DNA from: an uncultured Nitrospirales bacterium
GTDB taxonomy: Bacteria > Nitrospirota > Nitrospiria > Nitrospirales > UBA8639
Assembly (NCBI GenBank): GCA_958295805.1
Contig: OY282373.1
Coordinates: forward strand, 591,001 to 655,000
DNA: 64,000 nucleotides
Reading direction: 5' to 3'
In this document: one piece after another, positions 25,857-34,538 of the stretch
Layout: each line of letters starts with the position of its first letter
How positions within the stretch are numbered: the stretch's first letter is position 1
The notes under the pieces: generated by a model
The model's database searches: none
Told to the model about the DNA's origin: nothing
Seen by the model: only the letters and a program-made list of their open reading frames with translations
Program-made: the position numbers and the translations under genes

Positions 25857-27047
25857 TCATGAGGTGGAGGCTGACGCCTCAACCTGTTCTCGGGATTTTA
25901 ACCCATGATGCAGAAAGATCGACACGCTGTGCTCGGCGTTATTGACGATCGCCAAGCCGGGTTCTTCATCGCGGCCAGAGGCAATGGGCAGAGACGTGAG
26001 CGCAAAGGGTCCGCGGGGCGTGGCATAATGCCGGGGAGGATAATAAAACGATCCATCGCCTTTCCCGAACAAGACGGAGATGCTACCCGATTGAATGTTC
26101 ACAACGGCCGCGTCAAAAATGTCATCCCCGTCGAAATCTTGAGCCAACCCATGATTGGGACCGGCGTCTCCTCCTGAATCAAGACCGTCTTGAAAGGTTC
26201 CGTCTCCATTGCCCAAAAACACGGTGATCGTGTTCATCTGACCGTTCACCACCAATAAATCCATCGCCCCGTCGTTGTTGAAATCGGCAAAAGATACGGA
26301 TAAGGGGCGCTTGCCGGTGCGATAATCGGTCGGCCGGAGAAAGTTGCCGTCTCCTTGGCCCAACCAGATCGAGACGGCGCTGCTCATCGGCCCGCCGTTC
26401 GTCACCGCCAAATCCAGATGCCCGTCCCGATTCAAGTCCGCGCTGGCCACGGAAGTCGGCGTGTCGCCGTATTCATACAAGGGGCCGAGACGAAATTTTC
26501 CTTTGCCGTTTCCGAAAAACAGTTGCAGCTTGTCATTACGCAGGGCCGTCACCAGGTCCAAATGGCGGTCACTATTAAAGTCCCCGCTGGCAATGGACAC
26601 CGGTGTCCGATTGACGTGATAGAGGGCGGTTTTTTGGAAGGTTCCATCCTCCCGCCCCAAAAAAATGGCCACTTCATCGCTCCCGGAACACGCAATAGCC
26701 AAATCCTGATGCGTATCGCCGTCGAAATCCTGGATCGCCAGATTCCTAGGCTCCTTGCACGCGGGAATGGACACGTGCGGTTGAAAACTCCCGTCCCCGT
26801 TCCCGATTAAAATGGACAGCGTATTCGCCGAGATATTACTCGTCACCAAGTCGGAAAAGCCATCCTGATTAAAGTCCCCGGCCTTCACGGCCGTTGGATT
26901 TTTCCCCACGTCATACGTGGCGAAGAGATAGAGCAGATCAGGCGGAACATACGGATCTTTAGGAGAACACCCGGGCAGAAGCAGAAACACCCCGAACCCG
27001 AGCGCACAGACCACGTTGACCACTCCAAGAGAACCAGACGCCCGCAT
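25857..27047 (-). CDS. FG-GAP/VCBS-repeat lipoprotein
   Basis: This 396-residue protein starts with a signal peptide and lipobox (FLLLPGCS). It then has about seven repeats of roughly 50 residues in which DFNxDGxxDL alternates with FLGxGDGTF, for example GDFNQDGFSDLVTSN, QDFDGDTHQDLAIAC and FADFNNDGAMDLLVVNG. The acidic loops bind calcium in FG-GAP/VCBS beta-propellers. The repeats should fold into one seven-bladed propeller anchored to the outer membrane or released. Such proteins serve in adhesion or surface display; its ligand is unknown. The start ATG 27047 gives a good signal peptide. Confidence 0.9.
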   Translation of the reverse strand: MRASGSLGVVNVVCALGFGVFLLLPGCSPKDPYVPPDLLYLFATYDVGKNPTAVKAGDFNQDGFSDLVTSNISANTLSILIGNGDGSFQPHVSIPACKEPRNLAIQDFDGDTHQDLAIACSGSDEVAIFLGREDGTFQKTALYHVNRTPVSIASGDFNSDRHLDLVTALRNDKLQLFFGNGKGKFRLGPLYEYGDTPTSVASADLNRDGHLDLAVTNGGPMSSAVSIWLGQGDGNFLRPTDYRTGKRPLSVSFADFNNDGAMDLLVVNGQMNTITVFLGNGDGTFQDGLDSGGDAGPNHGLAQDFDGDDIFDAAVVNIQSGSISVLFGKGDGSFYYPPRHYATPRGPFALTSLPIASGRDEEPGLAIVNNAEHSVSIFLHHGLKSREQVEASASTS

Positions 27048-27283
27048 CCCTCTCGTGACTCCTCCCTCTCACTTGGCCGTAGTCGGCAAAGTGAAAAAGT
27101 AAAAGCATACAGGGTTTTGACCGGACGAAACAACGGGTAATCTCCTGAACCGCTGCACGGCCTCGGAGCACGGCAACCCGATTACGGCTCCGCCGAGACG
27201 TGATTCGTGAATTTTTAGATCAAATGACTGGAAGAGTTTTTAACAAATGTGCTATAGAGTGAGTTTTACCAGAGGAGGTCCCA

Positions 27284-27616
27284 ATGTCAGAACCACGTTC
27301 GGAGAAAGTCAAAATTGAGCTCACCATGTACGGAGTCGCCGAGATATTGAAATGGTGCGTGGACAAAAATAACGGCCGCATTTCCGGCGTCGATACCGCG
27401 GGCTTCAAACAGATGCAAGCCTGCCTGGCTGAAAAACCGGAAAAAGGGGATTATTTCACCTTCGATAAATTCTGGAAAACCTCGAAGGTGTTTGAATTTA
27501 CCAAGGAAGAAGTCGCCACCATCGACCGATGCCTGTACGACATTCCAAACTTCGAGGGCAAACAACTCCCACAAATCCGCTATAAATTCTGGCCCGCCCC
27601 AGCCCAAGCCGACTGA
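27284..27616 (+). CDS. unrecognised 110-residue protein
   Basis: This intact frame with a strong ribosome site (AGAGGAGGTCCC before ATG 27284) encodes 110 residues with no signal peptide or membrane segment. It is charged and mixed alpha/beta in look: an amphipathic N-terminal helix (TMYGVAEILKWCVDKNN), a middle PEKGDYFTFDKFWKTSK and an end IRYKFWPAPAQAD. Two cysteines occur far apart. I do not recognise it. It stands alone between the FG-GAP lipoprotein (divergent) and the restriction system. Confidence 0.7.
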   Translation: MSEPRSEKVKIELTMYGVAEILKWCVDKNNGRISGVDTAGFKQMQACLAEKPEKGDYFTFDKFWKTSKVFEFTKEEVATIDRCLYDIPNFEGKQLPQIRYKFWPAPAQAD

Positions 27617-27816
27617 CCGAGAGTATCACTCGTGCAGGCAGACTCCTTCAACCAAAGCTGGATTTGGACTGCTCGTGGCGATGGTGACGACAAACCTGAA
27701 ACTTGCGACGAACGGCTGGGCTCCCTGAGTGCTGCACGCCTGACTGCGATCAACGCCGGTCTGAAGTTCGTCCTCTCCCTGTGACGGGCTGATGCCCGGC
27801 CGTCTGGATTTCAGAA

Positions 27817-29289
27817 GTGGAACAATCAAGGCTCACGGTGTCGAAAACTCTCGATCCAGAGAGGAAGTCACGGTATGGGCAGTTTTTTACACCGGCGGAA
27901 ATTGCTCAATTCATGGCGAGCTTATTTACTCAAAGAGCAGGGAACCACTGTCGTTTGCTTGATGCTGGAGCCGGAATCGGTTCGCTTTGTGATGCTTTTT
28001 TGGGAAGGTGGGCCTCCGGTGGCTTTGGTTTCCAGTCCATCGCCGTCGATGCTTTTGAGATCGACGAATACCTGCATCCTCATTTAGCGCAAACGTTGGA
28101 GAAATACAGCCAGTATCAAAACGTGGCGTCAACCACCTGGAGTGACGACTTCATCCATGCGGCGGTCGATTCGCTCCGAGAGACTCTCTTTGCCGAGACG
28201 CTAAGATACACCCACGCGATCCTGAACCCGCCGTATAAGAAGATCCATAGCGACTCGGCCTACCGTTCGGCATTGCGGCGAGTCGGCATTGAAACCGTCA
28301 ACCTGTATTCAGCATTTGTCGCCTTGTCTCTTTCCTTGCTGGAAAAGGGCGGTCAACTTGTCGCCATCGTCCCGCGAAGCTTCTGCAACGGCCTCTATTA
28401 TCGTCCCTTCCGCGACTATGTTCTGGAACGTGCGGCGATCCGGCGGATGCACCTGTTTGCATCGAGAAACAAGGCTTTCAAAGATGACGACGTGTTGCAA
28501 GAGAACATGATCCTCATGTTGGAGCGTGGCGCTCACCAAGGCAACGTCACGGTGACCACTTCGACGGATGGTAGCCTTACCGATGTGGAGACGAACACGT
28601 ACTCCTTTGATCGCATCGTGTTCCCAAGCGATTCCCAGAGGTTCATTCATGTGCCGACTTCGCCGAAGTTCAGCATCATCGAACGTTCGGTCGTGGTCCG
28701 CTATACCCTGGAAGATATAGGCGTCAAGGTATCGACGGGGCCTGTCGTCGATTTCCGCTTGAAGAAGCACTTGCGTGATAGGCCAAGTGCAGACACGGCT
28801 CCCTTACTCTATCCGTGCCACTGTAAAGGTCGAACGACGGACTGGCCAAATCCAGCGTTGAACAAACCCAATGCGATTGAACGCAACGTCGAAACGGAAA
28901 AGTGGCTGTATCCGAACGGGTTTTATTGCGTGGTGCGCCGCTTTTCATCCAAGGAAGAAAAACGACGCATCGTAGCGAGCGTCGTAAAACCGGACTGTTT
29001 TCCTGATGCTGACGTGTTGGGTTTTGAAAATCATCTGAACGTGTTTCATGACGGAAAGCATGGATTGCCGGAAACCCTGGCCTATGGGTTAGCCACGTTC
29101 CTCAACACCACTGCAGTTGATGAAACATTTCGGCGTTTCAACGGCCATACGCAGGTCAATGTGACCGACCTCAGGCTCATAAAGTACCCAAACAGGGAAG
29201 TTCTCATGACTCTGGGTGAGTGGGCCATGCGCCGCCGTGAACCGACTCAAGCCTTGATTGACGAGCAACTGGAGTGCTTAGACGCATGA
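27817..29289 (+). CDS. type II DNA adenine methyltransferase (PstI/BsuBI-system type)
   Basis: This 490-residue class I N6-adenine methyltransferase has KSRYGQFFTPAEIAQFMASL and LLDAGAGIGSLCDAF, the SAM-binding motif I, at residues 18-55. Catalytic motif IV is HAILNPPYKKIHSDSAYR near residue 135, and GGQLVAIVPRSFCNG and motif VIII-type residues follow. The target-recognition region is the second half. It methylates DNA so that the partner nuclease cannot cut it. GTG 27817 is the start. The stop overlaps the nuclease start as ATGA, so the two are coupled with the methylase first, the usual protective order. The exact site recognised is not known. Confidence 0.92.
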   Translation: MEQSRLTVSKTLDPERKSRYGQFFTPAEIAQFMASLFTQRAGNHCRLLDAGAGIGSLCDAFLGRWASGGFGFQSIAVDAFEIDEYLHPHLAQTLEKYSQYQNVASTTWSDDFIHAAVDSLRETLFAETLRYTHAILNPPYKKIHSDSAYRSALRRVGIETVNLYSAFVALSLSLLEKGGQLVAIVPRSFCNGLYYRPFRDYVLERAAIRRMHLFASRNKAFKDDDVLQENMILMLERGAHQGNVTVTTSTDGSLTDVETNTYSFDRIVFPSDSQRFIHVPTSPKFSIIERSVVVRYTLEDIGVKVSTGPVVDFRLKKHLRDRPSADTAPLLYPCHCKGRTTDWPNPALNKPNAIERNVETEKWLYPNGFYCVVRRFSSKEEKRRIVASVVKPDCFPDADVLGFENHLNVFHDGKHGLPETLAYGLATFLNTTAVDETFRRFNGHTQVNVTDLRLIKYPNREVLMTLGEWAMRRREPTQALIDEQLECLDA

Positions 29290-30248
29290 CGAATGCCCCT
29301 CATAAACACGTCATCGAAGCCAATCACATTCTCATTGCATTTGGCTTGCCTCGTGCACAACAGAATGAGCGTTCGGCTCTATGTCTGCTGGCGTTGCTGA
29401 ATTTGGCGCCTCGTAAGAAATGGGCCAGGGCGGAAAACCCTCTCATGGGCGTTACACCGATTATGGATTGGGCAAGGAAACACTATCACAAAGAGTATGC
29501 GCCGAACACACGAGAGACCTTTCGGCGGCAGACTCTCCATCAGTTCGTGGATGCCGGAATCGCTCTTTACAACCCGGACGTGCCTGACAGACCAGTCAAC
29601 AGCCCGAAAGCGGTTTATCAGATCGAACCTGTCACTCTAGAGTTGCTTCGCAGTTTCGGAACCACGTCGTGGCACGACAAGTTGACGGATTATCTTTCGC
29701 ACCGTGAGACACTGGCCGCTAGATATGCCAAGGAGCGTGAACACAACCGAATTCCCGTGCAGATTGCAGAAAACAAGGAGATAACCCTTAGCCCCGGTGA
29801 ACACAGCGGACTGATACGATTCATTATTGAGGATTTTGGTCCGCGCTTTGCGCCGGGCAGCGTCTTGATCTATGCCGGAGACACCAGCGACAAATGGGGG
29901 TACTGTAACGCGCCTCTGCTCGCTGAGCTTGGCGTCAATGTCCATTCCCACGGCAAGATGCCGGATGTTGTTCTTTACGATCCCAATCGCAATTGGCTTT
30001 TGCTGGTAGAGGCCGTTACCAGTCATGGACCCGTTGACGGCAAACGACATACTGAGTTGGCTCAGTTGTTTGCAGAAGCAAGTACCGGATTGGTTTACGT
30101 GACGGCTTTCTCGAATCGTGCAGCTATGGCCCGATACCTTGGTGAAATTGCGTGGGAAACCGAGGTATGGATTGCCGAGGCGCCATCGCATTTAATCCAC
30201 TTCGATGGCGAACGCTTTTTAGGGCCGTACAATGCGTCCTCATCCTGA
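29286..30248 (+). CDS. type II restriction endonuclease, BsuBI/PstI family
   Basis: This 320-residue protein has an N-terminal helical domain (ILIAFGLPRAQQNERSALCLL). Its C-terminal BsuBI/PstI nuclease domain contains VLIYAGDTSDKWGYCNAPLL near residue 200, the catalytic-type PDVVLYDPNRNWLLLVEAVTS, an acidic residue pair with Glu before AVTSHGP, and KRHTELAQLF. Family members recognise CTGCAG, but specificity cannot be read directly here. ATG 29286 overlaps the methyltransferase stop by four bases. Both genes look intact, so the pair could be an active restriction-modification system. Confidence 0.9.
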   Translation: MTNAPHKHVIEANHILIAFGLPRAQQNERSALCLLALLNLAPRKKWARAENPLMGVTPIMDWARKHYHKEYAPNTRETFRRQTLHQFVDAGIALYNPDVPDRPVNSPKAVYQIEPVTLELLRSFGTTSWHDKLTDYLSHRETLAARYAKEREHNRIPVQIAENKEITLSPGEHSGLIRFIIEDFGPRFAPGSVLIYAGDTSDKWGYCNAPLLAELGVNVHSHGKMPDVVLYDPNRNWLLLVEAVTSHGPVDGKRHTELAQLFAEASTGLVYVTAFSNRAAMARYLGEIAWETEVWIAEAPSHLIHFDGERFLGPYNASSS

Positions 30249-30430
30249 GGCTCCCCTGAGTTTCCCCTGGGCCTCGAAGGGAAGAATCTCTCAGCACGGG
30301 TCTGTTTCCGACATAACCCTTATCGCCCTTCGAGGCTCAGGGGAACCTCAGGATGACATTTTTGTAAAGGTCTCCTTCTTCTCCCTCTCCCCTAGCGGGA
30401 GAGGGCCAGGGTGAGGGGGCAAATATCTCT
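30249..30430. repeat. inverted pair of CCTCGAAGGG-type repeats and a CCCTCTCCC hairpin
   Basis: CATCCTGAGGCTCCCCTGAG and CCTCGAAGGG near 30240-30290 face the complementary CCCTTCGAGGCTCAGGGG and CCTCAGGATGAC near 30328-30357, forming a broken inverted repeat of about 120 bases. A hairpin CCCTCTCCC-CTAG-CGGGAGAGGG follows at about 30382-30403. The same CCCTCTCCC hairpin recurs near 45.44 and 47.24 kb. Confidence 0.75.
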
Positions 30431-30464
30431 GGGAGAGAGGAAAAGGATAAGCCAGCCTCAAAGC

Positions 30465-32204
30465 ATGAAACCAGACACCGTCCGCAACGCGCACGACGTT
30501 CGCTACGAACCCGACGAACGTCCGCCGCATGCCCTCTCCCTCGGCCTTGGGTTTCAGGCTGCGATGCTCGTCCTGGCGGGCGTCGTGTTGACGCCGGCCA
30601 TTGTGATCCGGGCAGCGGGTCAGAGCGAGACCTATTTGTCGTGGGCGATTTTTACGGCCGTGGTCATCAGCGGGGTGAGCAGCATCCTTCAAGCCGTGCG
30701 AATCGGGCGCGTCGGCGCCGGCCACGTGCTCATCATGGGCACGTCCGGCGCCTTCATCGCGGTCTGCGTCACCGCGCTCACGGAGGGCGGGCCGGCCTTG
30801 CTGGCCACGCTGATTGTCGCGTCCTCGCTCTTTCAGTTCGGGCTGGCTGCGCGGCTCTCACTGCTGCGGCGCATCATTACGCCGGTCGTGTCCGGTACGG
30901 TCATCGCGCTGATTGCCGTCACCATCATGCCGGTCGTCTTCCGCATGTTGACGGACGTGCCCGACGGCACGCCCGCGTCCGCGGCCCCGGCGTGTGCAAC
31001 CGCGACCGTGGGCGTGATCGCGGCCCTTGCGTTGCGTGCCTCGGGTGCGTGGCGGCTGTGGGCGCCGATGATCGGAATCGGCGTGGGTTGCGTCGTCGGC
31101 TCCCTGTTCGGACTCTACGACGTCGATCGCGTGACCGACGCGGCCTGGGTCGGCTTGCCGACAAACGCCTGGCCCGGATTCGACGTACAGTTCGACGCGC
31201 GCTTCTGGGTGCTCTTGCCGGCGTTCGTGTTCGTCACCCTGGTGGGTGCCATCGAGACCATCGGCGACGCCGTCGCGATTCAGCGCGTGTCCTGGCGTAC
31301 CCCCCGAGCGGTCGATTTTCGCACGGTGCAGGGCGCGGTCAACGCCGACGGCTTGGGCAACCTGCTCTCCGGACTCGCCGGCACCGTGCCCAATACCACG
31401 TATTCATCAAGCATCCCGCTCGCCGAACTCACCGGGGTTGGCGCGCGACGCGTCGGAGTCTATCTCGGCATCGTCTTTCTGGTGCTCGCGTTTCTGCCCA
31501 AAGTCACGGCGGTCCTGCTCGCCGTTCCGGGCCCCGTGGTCGCCGCCTACGTGATGGTGATGCTGGCGCTGCTCTTCATTCAGGGCATGAAACTCGTCGT
31601 CCAGGACGGCATTGACTATCGCAAGGCCCTGATCGCGGGGTTGGCGTTCTGGATCGGGCTGGGTTTTCAAAACGACATGATCTTCGCGGATCAACTTGGC
31701 GAGACGTGGGGCGGGCTGCTCGGCAACGGCATGACGGCCGGCGGCCTCGTTGCGATTGTGTTGACCGTGTTTCTGGAGTTGACCGGGCCGCGGCGTCGGC
31801 GAATCGACGTGGAGTTGAACGTGGCCGTCCTGCCGAAACTTGAAGCCTTCCTGCGCGCCCTTGCCGCACGACTCGGTTGGAACGCCGAATCCACGGAGCG
31901 ACTGTGCTCGGCCGGAGAAGAAACGCTGTTGAGCCTCCTCCGACGGGAAGACGAAGCCACCGGTGAGAAGCGGCGCCTGCACGTAACCGCGCGCAGCGAC
32001 CACGGTGCAGCGGAATTGGAATTCATTGCGGCAATCGGCGAACAGAATCTGGAAGACCTGATGGTGTTGCTGGGCGGGCAAACCGAAGCCCCGGGCGAAC
32101 GCGAACTCTCGCTCCGCCTGCTCCGGCACTTCGCGTCCTCCGTCCGCCACCAGCAGTATCACGACGTCGACGTCGTCACGGTACGCGTCGAAGGTACCCG
32201 GTAA
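30465..32204 (+). CDS. NCS2-type nucleobase permease with an extra C-terminal domain
   Basis: This 579-residue protein has about 14 membrane helices in its first 430 residues with the NCS2 motifs: IMGTSGAFIAVCVTAL near residue 95, PNTTYSSSIPLAELTGVGAR near 318 (the substrate-binding QN-T-Y type loop), and a final permease helix ending near 430. The C-terminal 130 residues are soluble and resemble a degenerate RsbW-type (HATPase) domain, ESTERLCSAGEETLLSLL standing where the N box should be, without the glycine-rich ATP lid. It probably imports a purine or pyrimidine base, with the tail a possible regulator. The hip kinase gene follows 36 bases after its stop, so they may be co-transcribed. 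Confidence 0.82.
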   Translation: MKPDTVRNAHDVRYEPDERPPHALSLGLGFQAAMLVLAGVVLTPAIVIRAAGQSETYLSWAIFTAVVISGVSSILQAVRIGRVGAGHVLIMGTSGAFIAVCVTALTEGGPALLATLIVASSLFQFGLAARLSLLRRIITPVVSGTVIALIAVTIMPVVFRMLTDVPDGTPASAAPACATATVGVIAALALRASGAWRLWAPMIGIGVGCVVGSLFGLYDVDRVTDAAWVGLPTNAWPGFDVQFDARFWVLLPAFVFVTLVGAIETIGDAVAIQRVSWRTPRAVDFRTVQGAVNADGLGNLLSGLAGTVPNTTYSSSIPLAELTGVGARRVGVYLGIVFLVLAFLPKVTAVLLAVPGPVVAAYVMVMLALLFIQGMKLVVQDGIDYRKALIAGLAFWIGLGFQNDMIFADQLGETWGGLLGNGMTAGGLVAIVLTVFLELTGPRRRRIDVELNVAVLPKLEAFLRALAARLGWNAESTERLCSAGEETLLSLLRREDEATGEKRRLHVTARSDHGAAELEFIAAIGEQNLEDLMVLLGGQTEAPGERELSLRLLRHFASSVRHQQYHDVDVVTVRVEGTR

Positions 32205-32240
32205 CGTCCACCCGCGCCTGATGAACGGGGAGATGAGGGT

Positions 32241-33161
32241 ATGAGTGCGGAATATCCAGTCATGGATGTTGATCCCAAATGGAAAGTAGAACCGGAGCAA
32301 ATGGGCAGTAAGGACAAGTTCTGGTTTCACAATCCGGCATCCGACGTTCAGGACTGGCTGTTCAAGTTTCCCACCAAAAATACGGGTGGCCATTGGGCAG
32401 AAAAAATCGCCTACGAAATCGCTCGCAAGATAGGCATTCTCGCGCCCAGGGTTGAGTTGGCACGCTACTGCACCGCAGAAGGTGAGCCACGGCGTGGCTC
32501 GGTCTCACGGAGTTTTACTTCTGAATATGAGCTCTATCACGGCAACCAGATTCTCGCCGGCATGGACGTCCGTTATAGCCCTGAGCAGAAATTCAAGCAG
32601 AATATGCACACCGTCCGGCGAATTTTTCACAGCATGGACATTTTTGGAACTGGTTCCTTTGCGAACGAATGCAGAGTAAAGCTAGCGGAATATCTCGTCT
32701 TCGACGCTGTGATCGGGAATGTTGACCGACACCATGAAAACTGGGGTGTCCTGCGTAAGCGCGTCGATAAAAAATGGCGGGGTCGCCTCGCACCGACCTT
32801 TGACCATGCGTCGTCGTTGGGGCGTGAATTGTTGGATACGGGAGAGAAGAAGAGTCGAGTGCGCTATCTGGATGAGTTGGGTATTGGCAGCTATGCAGAA
32901 CGGGCACGCGGTGCGATTTTTATTACCGAAGACAGTGCCCGCGGTCCATCTCCGTTGGAACTGGTGCGCTGGTGTCTAAAGGAACCTGATTACCGAGAAT
33001 TCTTTGCGAAGGCATGTCGCAAACTTGCTGCTCTGGACCCAGAAGCGGTTAAAGAAATTGTCGCGAAAGTCCCCGTTGATTGGATGACGTCTCTGTCAAG
33101 GACTTTTGCGGTTGCACTGATATGCTACAATTGTGAACGACTAAGGGAGGCTTATAAATGA
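32241..33161 (+). CDS. Hip-type serine/threonine kinase (HipT-like, split form)
   Basis: This 306-residue kinase of the HipA superfamily lacks the N-terminal HipS-like part. A presumed ATP-binding lysine lies in WLFKFP (residue 42) and a Glu in HWAEKIAYEIA (54). The catalytic loop GNVDRHHENWG supplies Asp162 and Asn167, and the metal-binding Asp is in LAPTFDHASSLG (188). A serine-rich stretch (GSVSRSF, 86-92) lies where HipT relatives carry autophosphorylation serines. Hip kinases act as toxins by phosphorylating tRNA synthetases or other targets. The stop overlaps the partner start as ATGA. No HipB-type helix-turn-helix gene is adjacent, so any repression must come from elsewhere or from the partner. 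Confidence 0.85.
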   Translation: MSAEYPVMDVDPKWKVEPEQMGSKDKFWFHNPASDVQDWLFKFPTKNTGGHWAEKIAYEIARKIGILAPRVELARYCTAEGEPRRGSVSRSFTSEYELYHGNQILAGMDVRYSPEQKFKQNMHTVRRIFHSMDIFGTGSFANECRVKLAEYLVFDAVIGNVDRHHENWGVLRKRVDKKWRGRLAPTFDHASSLGRELLDTGEKKSRVRYLDELGIGSYAERARGAIFITEDSARGPSPLELVRWCLKEPDYREFFAKACRKLAALDPEAVKEIVAKVPVDWMTSLSRTFAVALICYNCERLREAYK

Positions 33162-33919
33162 GCACGAAAACTTTATTTTTGGCTTGGCAGGATAAGAGGG
33201 AGGAGAGCCGACTGTGGTTCCCGGTGGGGAGGCTCGACGAGAATCTTTCACTCCCCCGATATGCCTTTGGCTATACCCGCGGAGCAATGGAGGCTGAAAG
33301 AGAAAGCGGATTTGCCCCGCTCTATGACTTCCCCTCCTTTGATCGCCGCTATACCTCAGACCGGCTCTTTCCTCTATTTGAAAATCGCGTCATGACCAAT
33401 CAGCGTGAGGGCTTTCAGGATTACCTTGCGCTTCTGGCCATTGAAGAACATGACCCCGACCCCTTGGAAATCCTCGCTATTGATGGGGGCTATCGCGCCA
33501 CGGACAACTTTCAAGTATTTCCGAAAATCGAGAAACAGCAGGACGGAGCCTTTCGTTGCCGATTCTTCCTCCACGGTTGGCGGCATACGAATGACAAAGC
33601 GCAGGAACGGCTTGCAGACTTGCAGGTTGGTGAAAACCTCTACATCACCATTGAGTTGACCAACCCGGCGACGACGTTTGCTGTTCAGATTCAAACGGAG
33701 GACTACTCCATGATCGGTTGGGCGCCCAGGTACTTGGTCAACGATCTGGTCAAGGCAATGGCGCACGCCCCGGGCAAGTACCGGGCTCACGTGGTGAAGG
33801 TCAATCCGGTTCCCGCACCATCCAAGCAGCGCGTGTTGATCGAATTGAGCGGTCATTGGCCTCAGGATCACGAACCGATGTCATCGCATGAGTTTCAGCT
33901 ATGGTCGGCTACCGAGTGA
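33158..33919 (+). CDS. HipS-like plus HIRAN domain partner of the Hip kinase
   Basis: This 253-residue protein is translationally coupled to the kinase, with a strong ribosome site (GGGAGG) before ATG 33158. Residues about 15-100 resemble the HipA N-subdomain 1/HipS (VGRLDENLSLPRYAFGY, SDRLFPLFENRV, PLEILAIDGG), which in other systems neutralises the kinase. Residues about 115-250 match HIRAN (FFLHGWRH, LQVGENLYITIELTNP, QTEDYSMIGWAPRYL, RVLIELSGHWP), a domain that binds DNA ends. I recall bicistronic kinase plus HipS-HIRAN operons described in a comparative survey of Hip kinases. The antitoxin role and any DNA-damage sensing here are inference. Confidence 0.8.
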   Translation: MSTKTLFLAWQDKREESRLWFPVGRLDENLSLPRYAFGYTRGAMEAERESGFAPLYDFPSFDRRYTSDRLFPLFENRVMTNQREGFQDYLALLAIEEHDPDPLEILAIDGGYRATDNFQVFPKIEKQQDGAFRCRFFLHGWRHTNDKAQERLADLQVGENLYITIELTNPATTFAVQIQTEDYSMIGWAPRYLVNDLVKAMAHAPGKYRAHVVKVNPVPAPSKQRVLIELSGHWPQDHEPMSSHEFQLWSATE

Positions 33920-34334
33920 AAGGGAACGGATGAAATCGAGTTTGTCGGAATGGTCATGTGAGTTTGCCAAGACGAGACCTTTGCAACAATCCCTTCTCTG
34001 TCATCCTTCGGCAAGCTCAGGACAAGTTCCTTCGGCAGGCTCAGGACGTGTTCTGAGAAGCGAAGCGACGCTGGCCGCCCTGAGCTGGCCCTGAGCCTCG
34101 AAGGGGTTCACCTGAGCCTCGAAGGGAAGAATTTCCCGTGCAGGCTTGTCCACGACAGCGCCCTTAGATTCTTCGCTTCGCCCTTCGAGGCACTTCGAGG
34201 CTCAGGGGAACCTCAGAATGACATTTTGCAGAAGTCTCAAGAAGGCTGAGACGCATTGATTCTGGCATCAATTGATGCCAGAATCGATGCTGAATGATTG
34301 AGTCGTTTCGGCACTCAACCCTGGGGCGTCAACA
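33920..34334. repeat. dispersed repeats and a 28-base palindrome upstream of vapB
   Basis: No gene is evident. From about 34000 to 34225 there are copies of CAAGCTCAGGACAAG and CAGGCTCAGGACG, then GAGCCTCGAAGGG and the opposite-strand CCCTTCGAGG and CAGGGGAACCTCAG, giving a loose inverted repeat of REP type. The palindrome at 34258-34285 is listed separately. Confidence 0.75.
34258..34285. promoter_or_regulatory. perfect 28-base palindrome, possible vapBC operator
   Basis: Arms GATTCTGGCATC and GATGCCAGAATC flank AATT without a mismatch, ending 49 bases before vapB ATG 34335. Symmetric operators of this size upstream of antitoxin genes bind ribbon-helix-helix VapB dimers in related systems. 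The assignment is an inference from position and symmetry. Confidence 0.55.
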
Positions 34335-34538
34335 ATGAGAACAACCGTCAACATAGACGATGAACTCTTGGCACGGGCGTATGCCGCGACCCACGTCACC
34401 GCAAAAACGGAACTGATTCGGGAAGCGTTGAAGGCATGAGTGGAGCGGGAAAGCGCGCGGCGACTTGCCAAGTTAGGGGGGAGTCAACCCGGGCTTCGGT
34501 CCATTCCCCGCCGCCGTTTCGCCGATGATTCTGATTGA
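34335..34538 (+). pseudogene. vapB: VapB-type antitoxin with an internal TGA
   Basis: The frame from ATG 34335 encodes MRTTVNIDDELLARAYAA, the ribbon-helix-helix start of short VapB antitoxins, continuing THVTAKTELIREALKA to a TGA at 34437-34439. The same frame continues past it with VERESARRLAKLGGS and ends SIPRRRFADDSD, the toxin-binding half, stopping at 34536-34538. The whole would be 67 residues, normal for the family. The TGA stands where relatives have a Leu-like residue. Since TGA ends many normal genes here, the protein should be truncated to 34 residues and lose its toxin-binding tail. The gene overlaps vapC by 14 bases. Confidence 0.7.
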
